Assembly (NCBI RefSeq): GCF_905171765.1
Contig: NC_053393.1
Span: 67,363,371-67,427,370, forward strand
Origin: Bufo bufo
Taxonomy: Eukaryota > Chordata > Amphibia > Anura > Bufonidae
DNA: 64,000 nt
Direction of reading: 5' to 3'
A model generated the notes under the pieces. The model did not search any database, was not told the origin of the DNA, and saw only the letters and a list, made by a program, of their open reading frames with translations. Each line of letters begins with the position of its first letter. Position 1 is the first letter of the stretch. Positions 12,945-22,619 of the stretch are shown one piece after another. Both the position numbers and the translations under genes were made by a program.

Positions 12945-12949
12945 TCTGC

Positions 12950-14065
12950 CCCATCTAAAGGTGCCGCAGGTCACCTGTTGAACGAGGGAAACTCTCATTC
13001 ATCAGGTGAAATGATCTCAATCATTGTTCCCGGGTAGCAGATCTTCCTGTCTAAACAGCACTCTGCTGCCAAGCAATGCAACAAGTATGAGGACGAGCAT
13101 TAGCAGCAGCCATCGCTTGTCCTCATACATTTGGGAGGTACTATCTCTCCTTGGGGAGAGAACACCTTAGTCGGCATGAGATGTCGAAAGAGTCGACAAA
13201 GAAGCAGAGGAGTATGGGCCATATATACTCCTCTGGAATTCTGGGAAGAAAGGGATGCAAATGAGCTCTGCCTCTAATGCCACCAAGATGTAAGGCAGCT
13301 ATCCTATAAGTAAATGTTAAGCCCTTTAAATAGGCCTCCATACATGACTTGGATATTAAAGAAGCCAGCCTCTCATCTGCAGACAATGAGGTCTGCAGAT
13401 GAGTTGCTGGCTTATTTAATATTGGAGTCATGTCTTAAGGCCTTTTTAAAGAGTTGAACATTGAGATATAGGAGGCAATTTAATCAAATTAATTTCATTA
13501 ATCGCCCAGCCTTAGTTTGAGGTATGCGCTTTCCTGGCACATAGGACAAATGGACAGTGTGAAAGCATGCAAAGCTAATTGTAGTCACTTCTAAACACAG
13601 AAAAAAATACGGTATGTTAACAAAAAGAACAAAAACAGTGGCGACAAGGAGTTATGTCTGGGATTAGGAATGTGCCAGAGATTAACCATTTCAAGAGCCG
13701 TGTGGGAAAGCTAATTCTGCTTCATGACTTCAGTACTTTGCATAGCCAGCGACAAACTCAAAAATATCAATTTCACGAGGTAAAAGTGCAAAAGCTCAGC
13801 AGATGTTTTTTTAAGCAACTTTTATTGGGAACATTTTGTTTTAGCCGCTCTGCAGGAAAAACCTACATAACAGCCAGCTCATTCACAGGGGCTGAGGAAA
13901 CTCAAGTGTCTGCTACAACACTGTTATGTAACCACCTCGTAAGATGCTATCATGTTGTACATGAGAAAGTAATGGAATATGGATGATACAGTCACTCCTT
14001 GATTAGCTGAGGGGTGGCATTCTTGGATATGCTAGAAAATGCTATTAAATTATCCAAGTCATCTG
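12950..14065. other. Non-coding DNA with dispersed repeat and hairpin
   Basis: No gene recognised. The segment 13138-13262 is the second copy of the dispersed repeat noted at 8074-8170. A long imperfect palindrome lies at about 13315-13460. The remainder (13460-14065) has no recognisable content. Confidence 0.5.
13315..13460. repeat. Foldback (palindromic) repeat
   Basis: Arms with CATGACTTGGATATTAAA...AAGCCAGC...CTCATCTGCAGAC and their near-complement meet around AATGAG at 13385-13390. The outer TTAAGCCCTTTAAATAGGCC pairs with GGCCTTTTTAAAG. This is probably a MITE; no target duplication could be fixed. Confidence 0.6.
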
Positions 14066-15044
14066 TAAGGGTACGACCACATGGTCAGGTTTCCTGATGC
14101 AATTTTTCGAAGCCAAAACCAGGAGTGAATCCAAAAAAGAGCAGAAGTCGTATCTGTCCTTTATACTTTCTCTCCTTTTATGATCCAATCCTGATTTTGG
14201 CTTCCAAAACTGCATCAGGAATAGTGATGAGCGGCAGGGGCTATATTCGAATTTGCGATATTTCATGAATATTTGGATGAATATTCGTCATATATTCGCG
14301 AATTTGAGATTATTTTCTTGATCGCGAAAAATCGGCAATGTAATATTTGCGTAATGCGCGCAAAATACAAGTGTGGGTCACTATAGCTACATTTTCCAAG
14401 CTGCTAGAAGTTTCCTGAGACTGGTGAAAATGGTTGGCACGGCAGAACATTAAAAATGGCTTTATATGCAGTTAGAGTGCTCCAATATATTCACGATTGC
14501 GCAAATCGGCACTAATGATGTGAATATTTTGGCACAATACGTGAAACTTCACATTTTAGCAGGTCTGCATGTATGTATGAACCTATCACACTACCTAACA
14601 CCCTGCACTGCAACAGCTACACTATATAAGGATATAACCTACACTGACTATCTCCCACTATCTGTATTATACATATAAGCTAACTAACTATCTACTGTAG
14701 TGTGGAAAGCAGAGAGCACAGTAATAACACTGCTCTCTCTCTCAGAACTTTAAAAAACTACAGAAAATGGCTGCTGGGCAGGTTCTTATATAGTAAGGGG
14801 TAGGCAACTTTCCTATTGGTTGCTAGGGATGTTGCTAAGCTCAGACAAAGACATTGCATCCTTCTTATTGGCCCACAAGCAAGAAGGGAGGTTACTGATG
14901 AAAAAAAAATCTAGAATATTCGAAATTACGAATATATATAACTATATTCAAAATATTTGCGAATTCTTAAAGTGCCGATATTCGCGATTCGAATATTCGT
15001 GATCAACACTAATCAGGAAACCTGACCGTGTGGCCGTACCCTTA
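14066..15044. mobile_element. Palindromic MITE interrupted by a hAT MITE
   Basis: The terminal inverted repeats TAAGGGTACGACCACATGG (14066) and CCGTGTGGCCGTACCCTTA (to 15044) bound the element. After removal of the nested insertion at 14222-15019 (element plus one duplication copy), the arms pair over more than 50 bp, including the GAAGCCAAAA and TTTTGGCTTCC blocks. The outer ends are flanked by TA. It has no coding capacity. Confidence 0.8.
14222..15011. mobile_element. hAT MITE nested in a second MITE
   Basis: Its ends TAGTGATGAGC and GATCAACACTA are inverted repeats, and it is flanked by the perfect 8-bp duplication ATCAGGAA (14214-14221 and 15012-15019), the hallmark length of hAT insertions. 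It is A+T rich, with many ATATTCG/CGAATAT motifs near both ends that extend the inverted pairing. No ORF resembles a transposase. Confidence 0.88.
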
Positions 15045-15058
15045 TAGCAGTGTAAATA

Positions 15059-16153
15059 TGTAGTGTCCCACTAGGTAGGCGTGGGCACTACACAAGGGTC
15101 AATTGGGTGACGTGTTACTTCTGCTCAAAAGGGACAGTAATATTATATTTGACTATGCATTTAATGTATTTTTCTATGTGTTTTACATGCAATGTTTCCC
15201 CTGTGTTATGCATAGCAGGCCTATTGGGGTGTAATTAGACATCCCAGACACTAGAGGGAGATAGGGAGCCCCTAGTATAAATGTCCAGGCCCAGACAGGG
15301 AGGAGTTAGGTCATAGTCAGGAGTCTGTAGAGACAGAAGTGAGAAGGCACCAGCCCGAGATATGCTGAGAGCCTCCTCCTGACATGCAGCTAGATAGTCC
15401 TGGTTTCTAGCTGCACTAGAAGGCTAGGATGAGTACAGCCTGCCTGGAGACCAGTAATCCAACTAACACAGATGAGATACCCCAGTAGTAGGACAGCACC
15501 TCCTGGGAAAAACCTGCAGCCACCTTTAAAAGCCAGCACTGAAGACAGCTAGGAAAAGAAGGCATTGTAACCTTAAGCAAGTGCCAATACTGGAGGAAGG
15601 ATTTTATACCAAGGATTTAAGCCAGCAATTAGGCATCCGGGCCTTGGGATCCAGCCAGCTAGAATAGCTGTGGGGATAGAGCAGCATTGCACTGCAAAGT
15701 ATTAACTGTTTGCCCTCCAAGTATCTTGCAAGATTGAAACCTGCTGTGAAGTAAACCTGCTGTGCATTTTGTATGATAAAGGACTGCATTATATACCACT
15801 GCAACTGTATGTAAAAAGTTGGACTGTTCCACCAAGTAAAGCAACGTTTGGTTTACCAACTGCGTACTCTATTAATCCTCCTACAAATCGGTGTGCCACC
15901 GTTACAGGCACTGGCATCACGAATCTTAAAGGGACCTTACCTAAGGCACTCAAAACACCTACAACATCCAGGGCACCTCACACACCATCAGGCCTGGTCC
16001 CTATCTACAGAGTGTGCCCCAGAGGAACTAGTGTCTGCCTCTCCTTTCACTGTTGCATGCCTGCCCAGGGTTCTCCTCAGAAAAGTGAGTAACCCTCGAT
16101 TGCCCATACCGTGACCTCACTGTCGCTATACCCTGCAGGTCTGGCGTGCTGCA
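15059..16153 (+). repeat. LTR 1, full length
   Basis: 1,095 bp, TGTAGTGTCCC...CGTGCTGCA. It contains TATAAAT at 15276-15282, the likely promoter. Relative to LTRs 2 and 3 it keeps an extra 209 bp (15166-15374). I saw about six base differences from LTR 2 over the shared part. Confidence 0.9.
15276..15282 (+). promoter_or_regulatory. Putative TATA box of LTR 1
   Basis: TATAAAT within the U3-like part of LTR 1. It lies inside the 209-bp segment that is absent from LTRs 2 and 3, so only the left LTR keeps this promoter element. Confidence 0.5.
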
Positions 16154-16158
16154 TAAAT

Positions 16159-16178
16159 TGGCGTCACGAACAGGATAC
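16159..16178 (+). other. Primer-binding site, unit 1
   Basis: TGGCGTCACGAACAGGATAC lies five bases after the LTR end CA. It starts with TGG, as a tRNA 3'-CCA primer requires, and resembles but does not equal the lysine-tRNA type TGGCGCCCGAACAGGGA. The same site occurs in unit 2 at 19835-19854. Confidence 0.65.
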
Positions 16179-16479
16179 GATCATGTCTGCGCCATTGCGG
16201 ATACAAAAACTGTGTACCGTTATTTGCCTTAAAGTGACTAAGCCCTATTGCTTTATTGAAAAATTGCTGGGCCAAAGAACTGTACTAATTTGCGGTGTGA
16301 AACTGTGCTTTTTATGGACTGTTTTACTGTTGTAAAGCCACCGCTTGCTGTCAGTGAATAGACAGCATTTTGCTTAAGATGGCCGCTTAGCTTGCTTGGA
16401 TTTATTGCTGCGTCATCTTCATACTTTGTTTGGCGGTAAAAATTGGCGCCTTCTGCTGAAAAGTGCGGGAAAAGGCTGT

Positions 16480-18045
16480 ATGTCCACGCCACCGCCCTGT
16501 CTGGACATTTGCATGTCTGCCATGATGGACTCCGACTCCCCCATACTGGAGTACCTGGGGAGCGGCCTCCCAGAGCAATGGGAGGGTCTGTCTTTAATTA
16601 TTGGTGCCGCCCTGTCGCTCTCCAGAGAAGGATCGAGCATGTTGAAGAGTGAGGACTGCTCTGTTATTATGTCGGCACCCACTGGATTACAAATTGACTG
16701 TACTGGTGTAGAGCAAGAGGACGCTCCACCGGCCTACTCTCCGGGACCGGAGAGACCCACCTGCCCGCCACCGAGGACGCAACCGGAGACCTATTATGGC
16801 TCCTGGAGAGACTTTTTCCAGCCCTCGTTTAAATGGTCGGCGCTGATGGCAGAGATACGGGAGGCCGCCATAAAGAAGACGAATAAAACTAAAATCTATT
16901 ATGAGGAACTGGCAAAGACCGTTCATGAGCGCCACACTGACACCCAACCCCGCCTGGAAAGGAGAATGTGATTGGTTGTGGCCTTTGACAAGAACCGTGG
17001 CTACGGTTTTATCCAGGACTATACCACCGGCAGAGATTTGTACGTAAATCGGAGGTCCGTCAAGCGGAGTTACCTCTCAGAGTACATGCATAACCTCTGT
17101 GAGGGAGAGGAAGTGGAGTTCACCCCTGCCGAGGGCCTGTGAGGCCCATATGCCACTGCTGTGACCCGTCCCAGAAAAGAACCGGAGGACTGGGAAACTG
17201 ATGAGGACTACACTGGCTGCGAGCATGAACCAGCGCGCTCTCCAGAACCGGCCCATCATGCATTTCAAGAGCGGGGCTCTTTCATTGGCCCGAACGTATT
17301 CTGGCAACCAACGGTAGTGGAGAAGTGGGTGAGCCCATATCCGTCCCCTGAGCTGCCTCGCCGGGAGAAAACTGTAAAAGAGCTAGAGAACCTGGAGCGA
17401 TTCCATGTGACCCTGGACAACATCCGAAAGGGTAAAAGAGCGGACGCCTCACCTGAACCTGCAGCGGCTGCGCAGGATGCGCCCTCTACTTCACAAGTGC
17501 CGGCGGCGACATCGGAGGACAGCGATCCCGAATCCGAATGCCTGGACGACCAGATCGTCCGTCTGGAGGAAAAGCTGCGTGAACTGCGCCGAATTGCCAC
17601 CGCCAGAATCCGGACGCCACCTAGAAAGGAAGAGGTTCGACTCCAATACTCGGACATCGCCGGGTCAGAGGTAAGGGTACCTGTCCCTACCAGCCGGCCA
17701 CCTACTGCGACTGCGGCTGCATTGAGGCCCCCAAGGAGGCCCTTTCACACTGTATCCCGCTGCGCAGAGCCAGTTGTCCCGGAACCCACTGGACCGCTTG
17801 CAGCAGCGGTACCCAGGCCAGTGCAGCAGCCCACAATTGTCATGCCTGCACCGGTGCGGTCAGCAACTGTGATTACCCCTAGGCCTATGGGGCCCATACC
17901 AATTAGGGGTCCTTTCATGTTACAGCTGCCCCCCAATACTGTGTTGTGGGCACATCCGCCTGTTGACTCTCATTACAGGCCCAATCTACAAATGGAGCCA
18001 GGGAGCACCACTGTGATGCCAAGTGGATATGACATGCCCCTGTGA
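16480..18045 (+). pseudogene. Gag-like protein with cold-shock domain, unit 1
   Basis: One frame runs from an ATG at 16480 to 18045, broken only by two UGA codons (16969-16971 and 17140-17142). The first segment (about 163 residues) is Gag-like, with a PPAY late-domain-type motif at 16726-16737 and basic helices near its end. The middle (16972-17160) has the layout of a cold-shock or Y-box nucleic-acid-binding domain: FDKNRGYGFI with RNP1 at 16999-17013, DLYVN (RNP2-like) at 17035-17049, then GEEVEF. The last segment (about 295 residues) has an acidic start, a short coiled coil (IVRLEEKLRELRR) and a proline-rich tail. No protease, RT or integrase follows. Whether the UGAs are decay or recoding signals cannot be told from this copy. 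Family identity is my inference from motifs. Confidence 0.7.
16972..17160 (+). other. Cold-shock (Y-box-like) domain, unit 1
   Basis: The domain shows the order expected for cold-shock folds: an aromatic/glycine RNP1 stretch (GYGFI), a DLYVN stretch corresponding to the usual D-V-F-V-H of RNP2, then GEEVEF before the last strand. It is interrupted by UGA at 17140-17142 and preceded directly by UGA at 16969-16971. Cold-shock domains bind single-stranded RNA or DNA, so an RNA-packaging or RNA-chaperone role is plausible but inferred. Confidence 0.75.
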
Positions 18046-18932
18046 ATTGGCCTGCTAGGCCATTGATTTGTTTTCTTTTGCCAAAGGGACCTTATTGCCG
18101 AAGATTTAACCCTTCCAGGACAGGAGTCCTTTGTTTTGGTCCTTTGTTGCTGCTGCCAGTTACCCACGGCTCAGTGGTAGTGTCGCCCATTGGAATAAAA
18201 ATTGCATCAAGGCCATATTGTTCCACAGGACCTCCTGCCTGCTTCTTCATAATTGTACCTAGTTGTGCCTATTTGTATGTTGCACCTTTAACCCTTTAAC
18301 CCCATTTTCAGGTTGATTAAGGGTATTGCAGCACTTATTTTTATATATGCCATTGGAATAATGTGGACTATTTTTATGTGCTGTCATTTTATTATGCAAC
18401 TTAAAGTCTAAGGAAATGCGCCCAGGGATAGACTCAAATGCACATGAGCCTCTGAGATATTGCTATTTAAAAGAAATGTGCCCAGAGATGGACTCCACTG
18501 TATGCGAGCCTCTGTGATCTTATACCTTCACCACTGCTGGCTTTCTGAAACACTTGCTTTGAATAAGAAAGGAACCTGGGTACGGACTCATGTTTGTTCT
18601 TTGAGCCTCCAAAAACTTTTAATTGTTTTGCATTGTTCTACTGTTCTATTATGGACACTTTGCACTTAGAATATTGTTATGGACTATCCTGGTATTATTG
18701 ATACGCTGCACCAGGTCAGCGCCCCCGTTCCCTTACATTATCCTGAGAGAAGAGAATGACGCCGCTTTTCACCGTACTTGCTCCTAAGCCAGTGGAACTG
18801 CCTGATGTATACATATAATGTATTTTGCAAATGTAGACGTATTTTCCTGCTTTGCATTGTTTTTGTCTTTCAGTTGCAGTATCCAGCTGGGCAGGGCCCC
18901 TTCATGTTGCGCCGAGGACGGGCAACGTCATA
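18046..18932 (+). other. 3' non-coding part of internal region, unit 1
   Basis: About 890 bp without a convincing ORF between the Gag-like frame and the polypurine tract. A short internal duplication is visible: two segments of the form AAATG(C/T)GCCCAG...GAGCCTCTG at about 18413-18456 and 18473-18513. No env-like or pol-like motif was seen. Confidence 0.6.
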
Positions 18933-18941
18933 GCGGGGGGG
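18933..18941 (+). other. Polypurine tract, unit 1
   Basis: GCGGGGGGG is followed by TA and then the LTR start TGTAGTG. The two-base gap between tract and TG is the usual retroviral arrangement. It is repeated in unit 2 at 22609-22617. Confidence 0.7.
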
Positions 18942-18943
18942 TA

Positions 18944-19829
18944 TGTAGTGTCCCACTAGGTAGGCGTGGGCACTACACAAGGGTCAATTGGGTGACGTGT
19001 TACTTCTGCTCAAAAGGGACAGTAATATTATATTTGACTATGCATTTAATCCTCCTGACATGCAGCTAGATAGTCCTGGTTTCTAGCTGCACTAGGAGGC
19101 TAGGATGAGTACAGCCTGCCTGGAGACCAGTAATCCAACTAACACAGATGAGATACCCCAGTAGTAGGACAGCACCTCCTGGGAAAAACCTGCAGCCACC
19201 TTTAAAAGCCAGCACTGAAGACAGCTAGGAAAAGAAGGCATTGTAACCTTAAGCAAGTGCCAATACTGGAGGAAGGATTTTATACCAAGGATTTAAGCCA
19301 GCAATTAGGCATCCGGGCCTTGGGATCCAACCAGCTAGAATAGCTGTGGGGATAGAGCAGCACTGCACTGCAAAGTATTAACTGTTTGCCCTCCAAGTAT
19401 CTTGCAAGATTGAAACCTGCTGTGAAGTAAACCTGCTGTGCATTTTGTATGATAAAGGACTGCATTATATACCACTGCAACTGTATGTAAAAAGTTGGAC
19501 TGTTCCACCAAGTAAAGCAACGTTTGGTTTACCAACTGCGTACTCTATTAATCCTCCTACAAATTGGTGTGCCACCGTTACAGGCACTGGCGTCACGGAT
19601 CTTAAAGGGACCTTACCTAAGGCACTCAAAACACCTACAACATCCAGGGCACCTCACACACCATCAGGCCTGGTCCCTATCTACAGAGTGTGCCCCAGAG
19701 GAACTAGTGTCTGCCTCTCCTTTCACTGTTGCATGCCTGCCCAGGGTTCTCCTCAGAAAAGTGAGTAACCCTCGATTGCCCATACCGTGACCTCACTGTC
19801 GCTATACCCTGCAGGTCTGGCGTGCTGCA
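18944..19829 (+). repeat. LTR 2 (deleted form)
   Basis: 886 bp. Identical in layout to LTR 1 except for the loss of 209 bp, with the join TTTAAT/CCTCC at about 19048-19052. The lost piece includes the TATA box. LTR 2 serves as the 3' LTR of unit 1 and the 5' LTR of unit 2. Confidence 0.9.
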
Positions 19830-20155
19830 TAAATTGGCGTCACGAACAGGATACGATCATGTCTGCGCCATTGCGGATACAAAAACTGTGTACCGTTATT
19901 TGCCTTAAAGTGACTAAGCCCTATTGCTTTATTGAAAAATTGCTGGGCCAAAGAACTGTACTAATTTGCGGTGTGAAACTGTGCTTTTTATGGACTGTTT
20001 TACTGTTGTAAAGCCACCGCTTGCTGTCAGTGAATAGACAGCATTTTGCTTAAGATGGCCGCTTAGCTTGCTTGGATTTATTGCTGCGTCATCTTCATAC
20101 TTTGTTTGGCGGTAAAAATTGGCGCCTTCTGCTGAAAAGTGCGGGAAAAGGCTGT

Positions 20156-21721
20156 ATGTCCACGCCACCGCCCTGTCTGGACATTTGCATGTCTGCCATG
20201 ATGGACTCCGACTCCCCCATACTGGAGTACCTGGGGAGCGGCCTCCCAGAGCAATGGGAGGGTCTGTCTTTAATTATTGGTGCCGCCCTGTCGCTCTCCA
20301 GAGAAGGATCGAGCATGTTGAAGAGTGAGGACTGCTCTGTTATTATGTCGGCACCCACTGGATTACAAATTGACTGTACTGGTGTAGAGCAAGAGGACGC
20401 TCCACCGGCCTACTCTCCGGGACCGGAGAGACCCACCTGCCCGCCACCGAGGACGCAACCGGAGACCTATTATGGCTCCTGGAGAGACTTTTTCCAGCCC
20501 TCGTTTAAATGGTCGGCGCTGATGGCAGAGATACGGGAGGCCGCCATAAAGAAGACGAATAAAACTAAAATCTATTATGAGGAACTGGCAAAGACCGTTC
20601 ATGAGCGCCACACTGACACCCAACCCCGCCTGGAAAGGAGAATGTGATTGGTTGTGGCCTTTGACAAGAACCGTGGCTACGGTTTTATCCAGGACTATAC
20701 CACCGGCAGAGATTTGTACGTAAATCGGAGGTCCGTCAAGCGGAGTTACCTCTCAGAGTACATGCATAACCTCTGTGAGGGAGAGGAAGTGGAGTTCACC
20801 CCTGCCGAGGGCCTGTGAGGCCCATATGCCACTGCTGTGACCCGTCCCAGAAAAGAACCGGAGGACTGGGAAACTGATGAGGACTACACTGGCTGCGAGC
20901 ATGAACCAGCGCGCTCTCCAGAACCGGCCCATCATGCATTTCAAGAGCGGGGCTCTTTCATTGGCCCGAACGTATTCTGGCAACCAACGGTAGTGGAGAA
21001 GTGGGTGAGCCCATATCCGTCCCCTGAGCTGCCTCGCCGGGAGAAAACTATAAAAGAGCTAGAGAACCTGGAGCGATTCCATGTGACCCTGGACAACATC
21101 CGAAAGGGTAAAAGAGCGGACGCCTCACCTGAACCTGCAGCGGCTGCGCAGGATGCGCCCTCTACTTCACAAGTGCCGGCGGCGACATCGGAGGACAGCG
21201 ATCCCGAATCCGAATGCCTGGACGACCAGATCGTCCGTCTGGAGGAAAAGCTGCGTGAACTGCGCCGAATTGCCACCGCCAGAATCCGGACGCCACCTAG
21301 AAAGGAAGAGGTTCGACTCCAATACTCGGACATCGCCGGGTCAGAGGTAAGGGTACCTGTCCCTACCAGCCGGCCACCTACTGCGACTGCGGCTGCATTG
21401 AGGCCCCCAAGGAGGCCCTCTCACACTGTATCCCGCTGCGCAGAGCCAGTTGTCCCGGAACCCACTGGACCGCTTGCAGCAGCGGTACCCAGGCCAGTGC
21501 AGCAGCCCACAATTGTCATGCCTGCACCGGTGCGGTCAGCAACTGTGATTACCCCTAGGCCTATGGGGCCCATACCAATTAGGGGTCCTTTCATGTTACA
21601 GCTGCCCCCCAATACTGTGTTGTGGGCACATCCGCCTGTTGACTCTCATTACAGGCCCAATCTACAAATGGAGCCAGGGAGCACCACTGTGATGCCAAGT
21701 GGATATGACATGCCCCTGTGA
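20156..21721 (+). pseudogene. Gag-like protein with cold-shock domain, unit 2
   Basis: Near-identical second copy of the unit 1 frame, 3,676 bp downstream. The same ATG, the same PPAY motif, the same cold-shock domain and the same two UGA codons (20645-20647 and 20816-20818) are present. I noticed only three differences in the internal region: a Val to Ile change near 21050, TTT to TCT (Phe to Ser) near 21420, and one A/G change in the 3' non-coding part. Because the copies arose by recent duplication, the shared UGAs are not independent evidence of selection. Confidence 0.7.
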
Positions 21722-22619
21722 ATTGGCCTGCTAGGCCATTGATTTGTTTTCTTTTGCCAAAGGGACCTTATTGCCGAAGATTTAACCCTTCCAGGACAGG
21801 AGTCCTTTGTTTTGGTCCTTTGTTGCTGCTGCCAGTTACCCACGGCTCAGTGGTAGTGTCGCCCATTGGAATAAAAATTGCATCAAGGCCATATTGTTCC
21901 ACAGGACCTCCTGCCTGCTTCTTCATAATTGTACCTAGTTGTGCCTATTTGTATGTTGCACCTTTAACCCTTTAACCCCATTTTCAGGTTGATTAAGGGT
22001 ATTGCAGCACTTATTTTTATATATGCCATTGGAATAATGTGGACTATTTTTATGTGCTGTCATTTTATTATGCAACTTAAAGTCTAAGGAAATGCGCCCA
22101 GGGATAGACTCAAATGCACATGAGCCTCTGAGATATTGCTATTTAAAAGAAATGTGCCCAGAGATGGACTCCACTGTATGCGAGCCTCTGTGATCTTATA
22201 CCTTCACCACTGCTGGCTTTCTGAAACACTTGCTTTGAATAAGAAAGGAACCTGGGTACGGACTCATGTTTGTTCTTTGAGCCTCCAAGAACTTTTAATT
22301 GTTTTGCATTGTTCTACTGTTCTATTATGGACACTTTGCACTTAGAATATTGTTATGGACTATCCTGGTATTATTGATACGCTGCACCAGGTCAGCGCCC
22401 CCGTTCCCTTACATTATCCTGAGAGAAGAGAATGACGCCGCTTTTCACCGTACTTGCTCCTAAGCCAGTGGAACTGCCTGATGTATACATATAATGTATT
22501 TTGCAAATGTAGACGTATTTTCCTGCTTTGCATTGTTTTTGTCTTTCAGTTGCAGTATCCAGCTGGGCAGGGCCCCTTCATGTTGCGCCGAGGACGGGCA
22601 ACGTCATAGCGGGGGGGTA

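Noticed and set aside
13654..13986. 110-codon plus-strand ORF
   Set aside because: No recognisable domain, no splice or promoter context, and a length compatible with chance in this stretch.
15769..16335. ORFs of 107, 88 and 74 codons in the LTR and leader
   Set aside because: They overlap LTR and primer-binding sequence, cross functional sites and show no protein motif. They are repeated at 19445 and 23121 only because the LTR is repeated.
16969..16971. UGA as selenocysteine
   Set aside because: No Sec-related context or SECIS-like structure was seen, and nearby motifs do not suggest a redox site.
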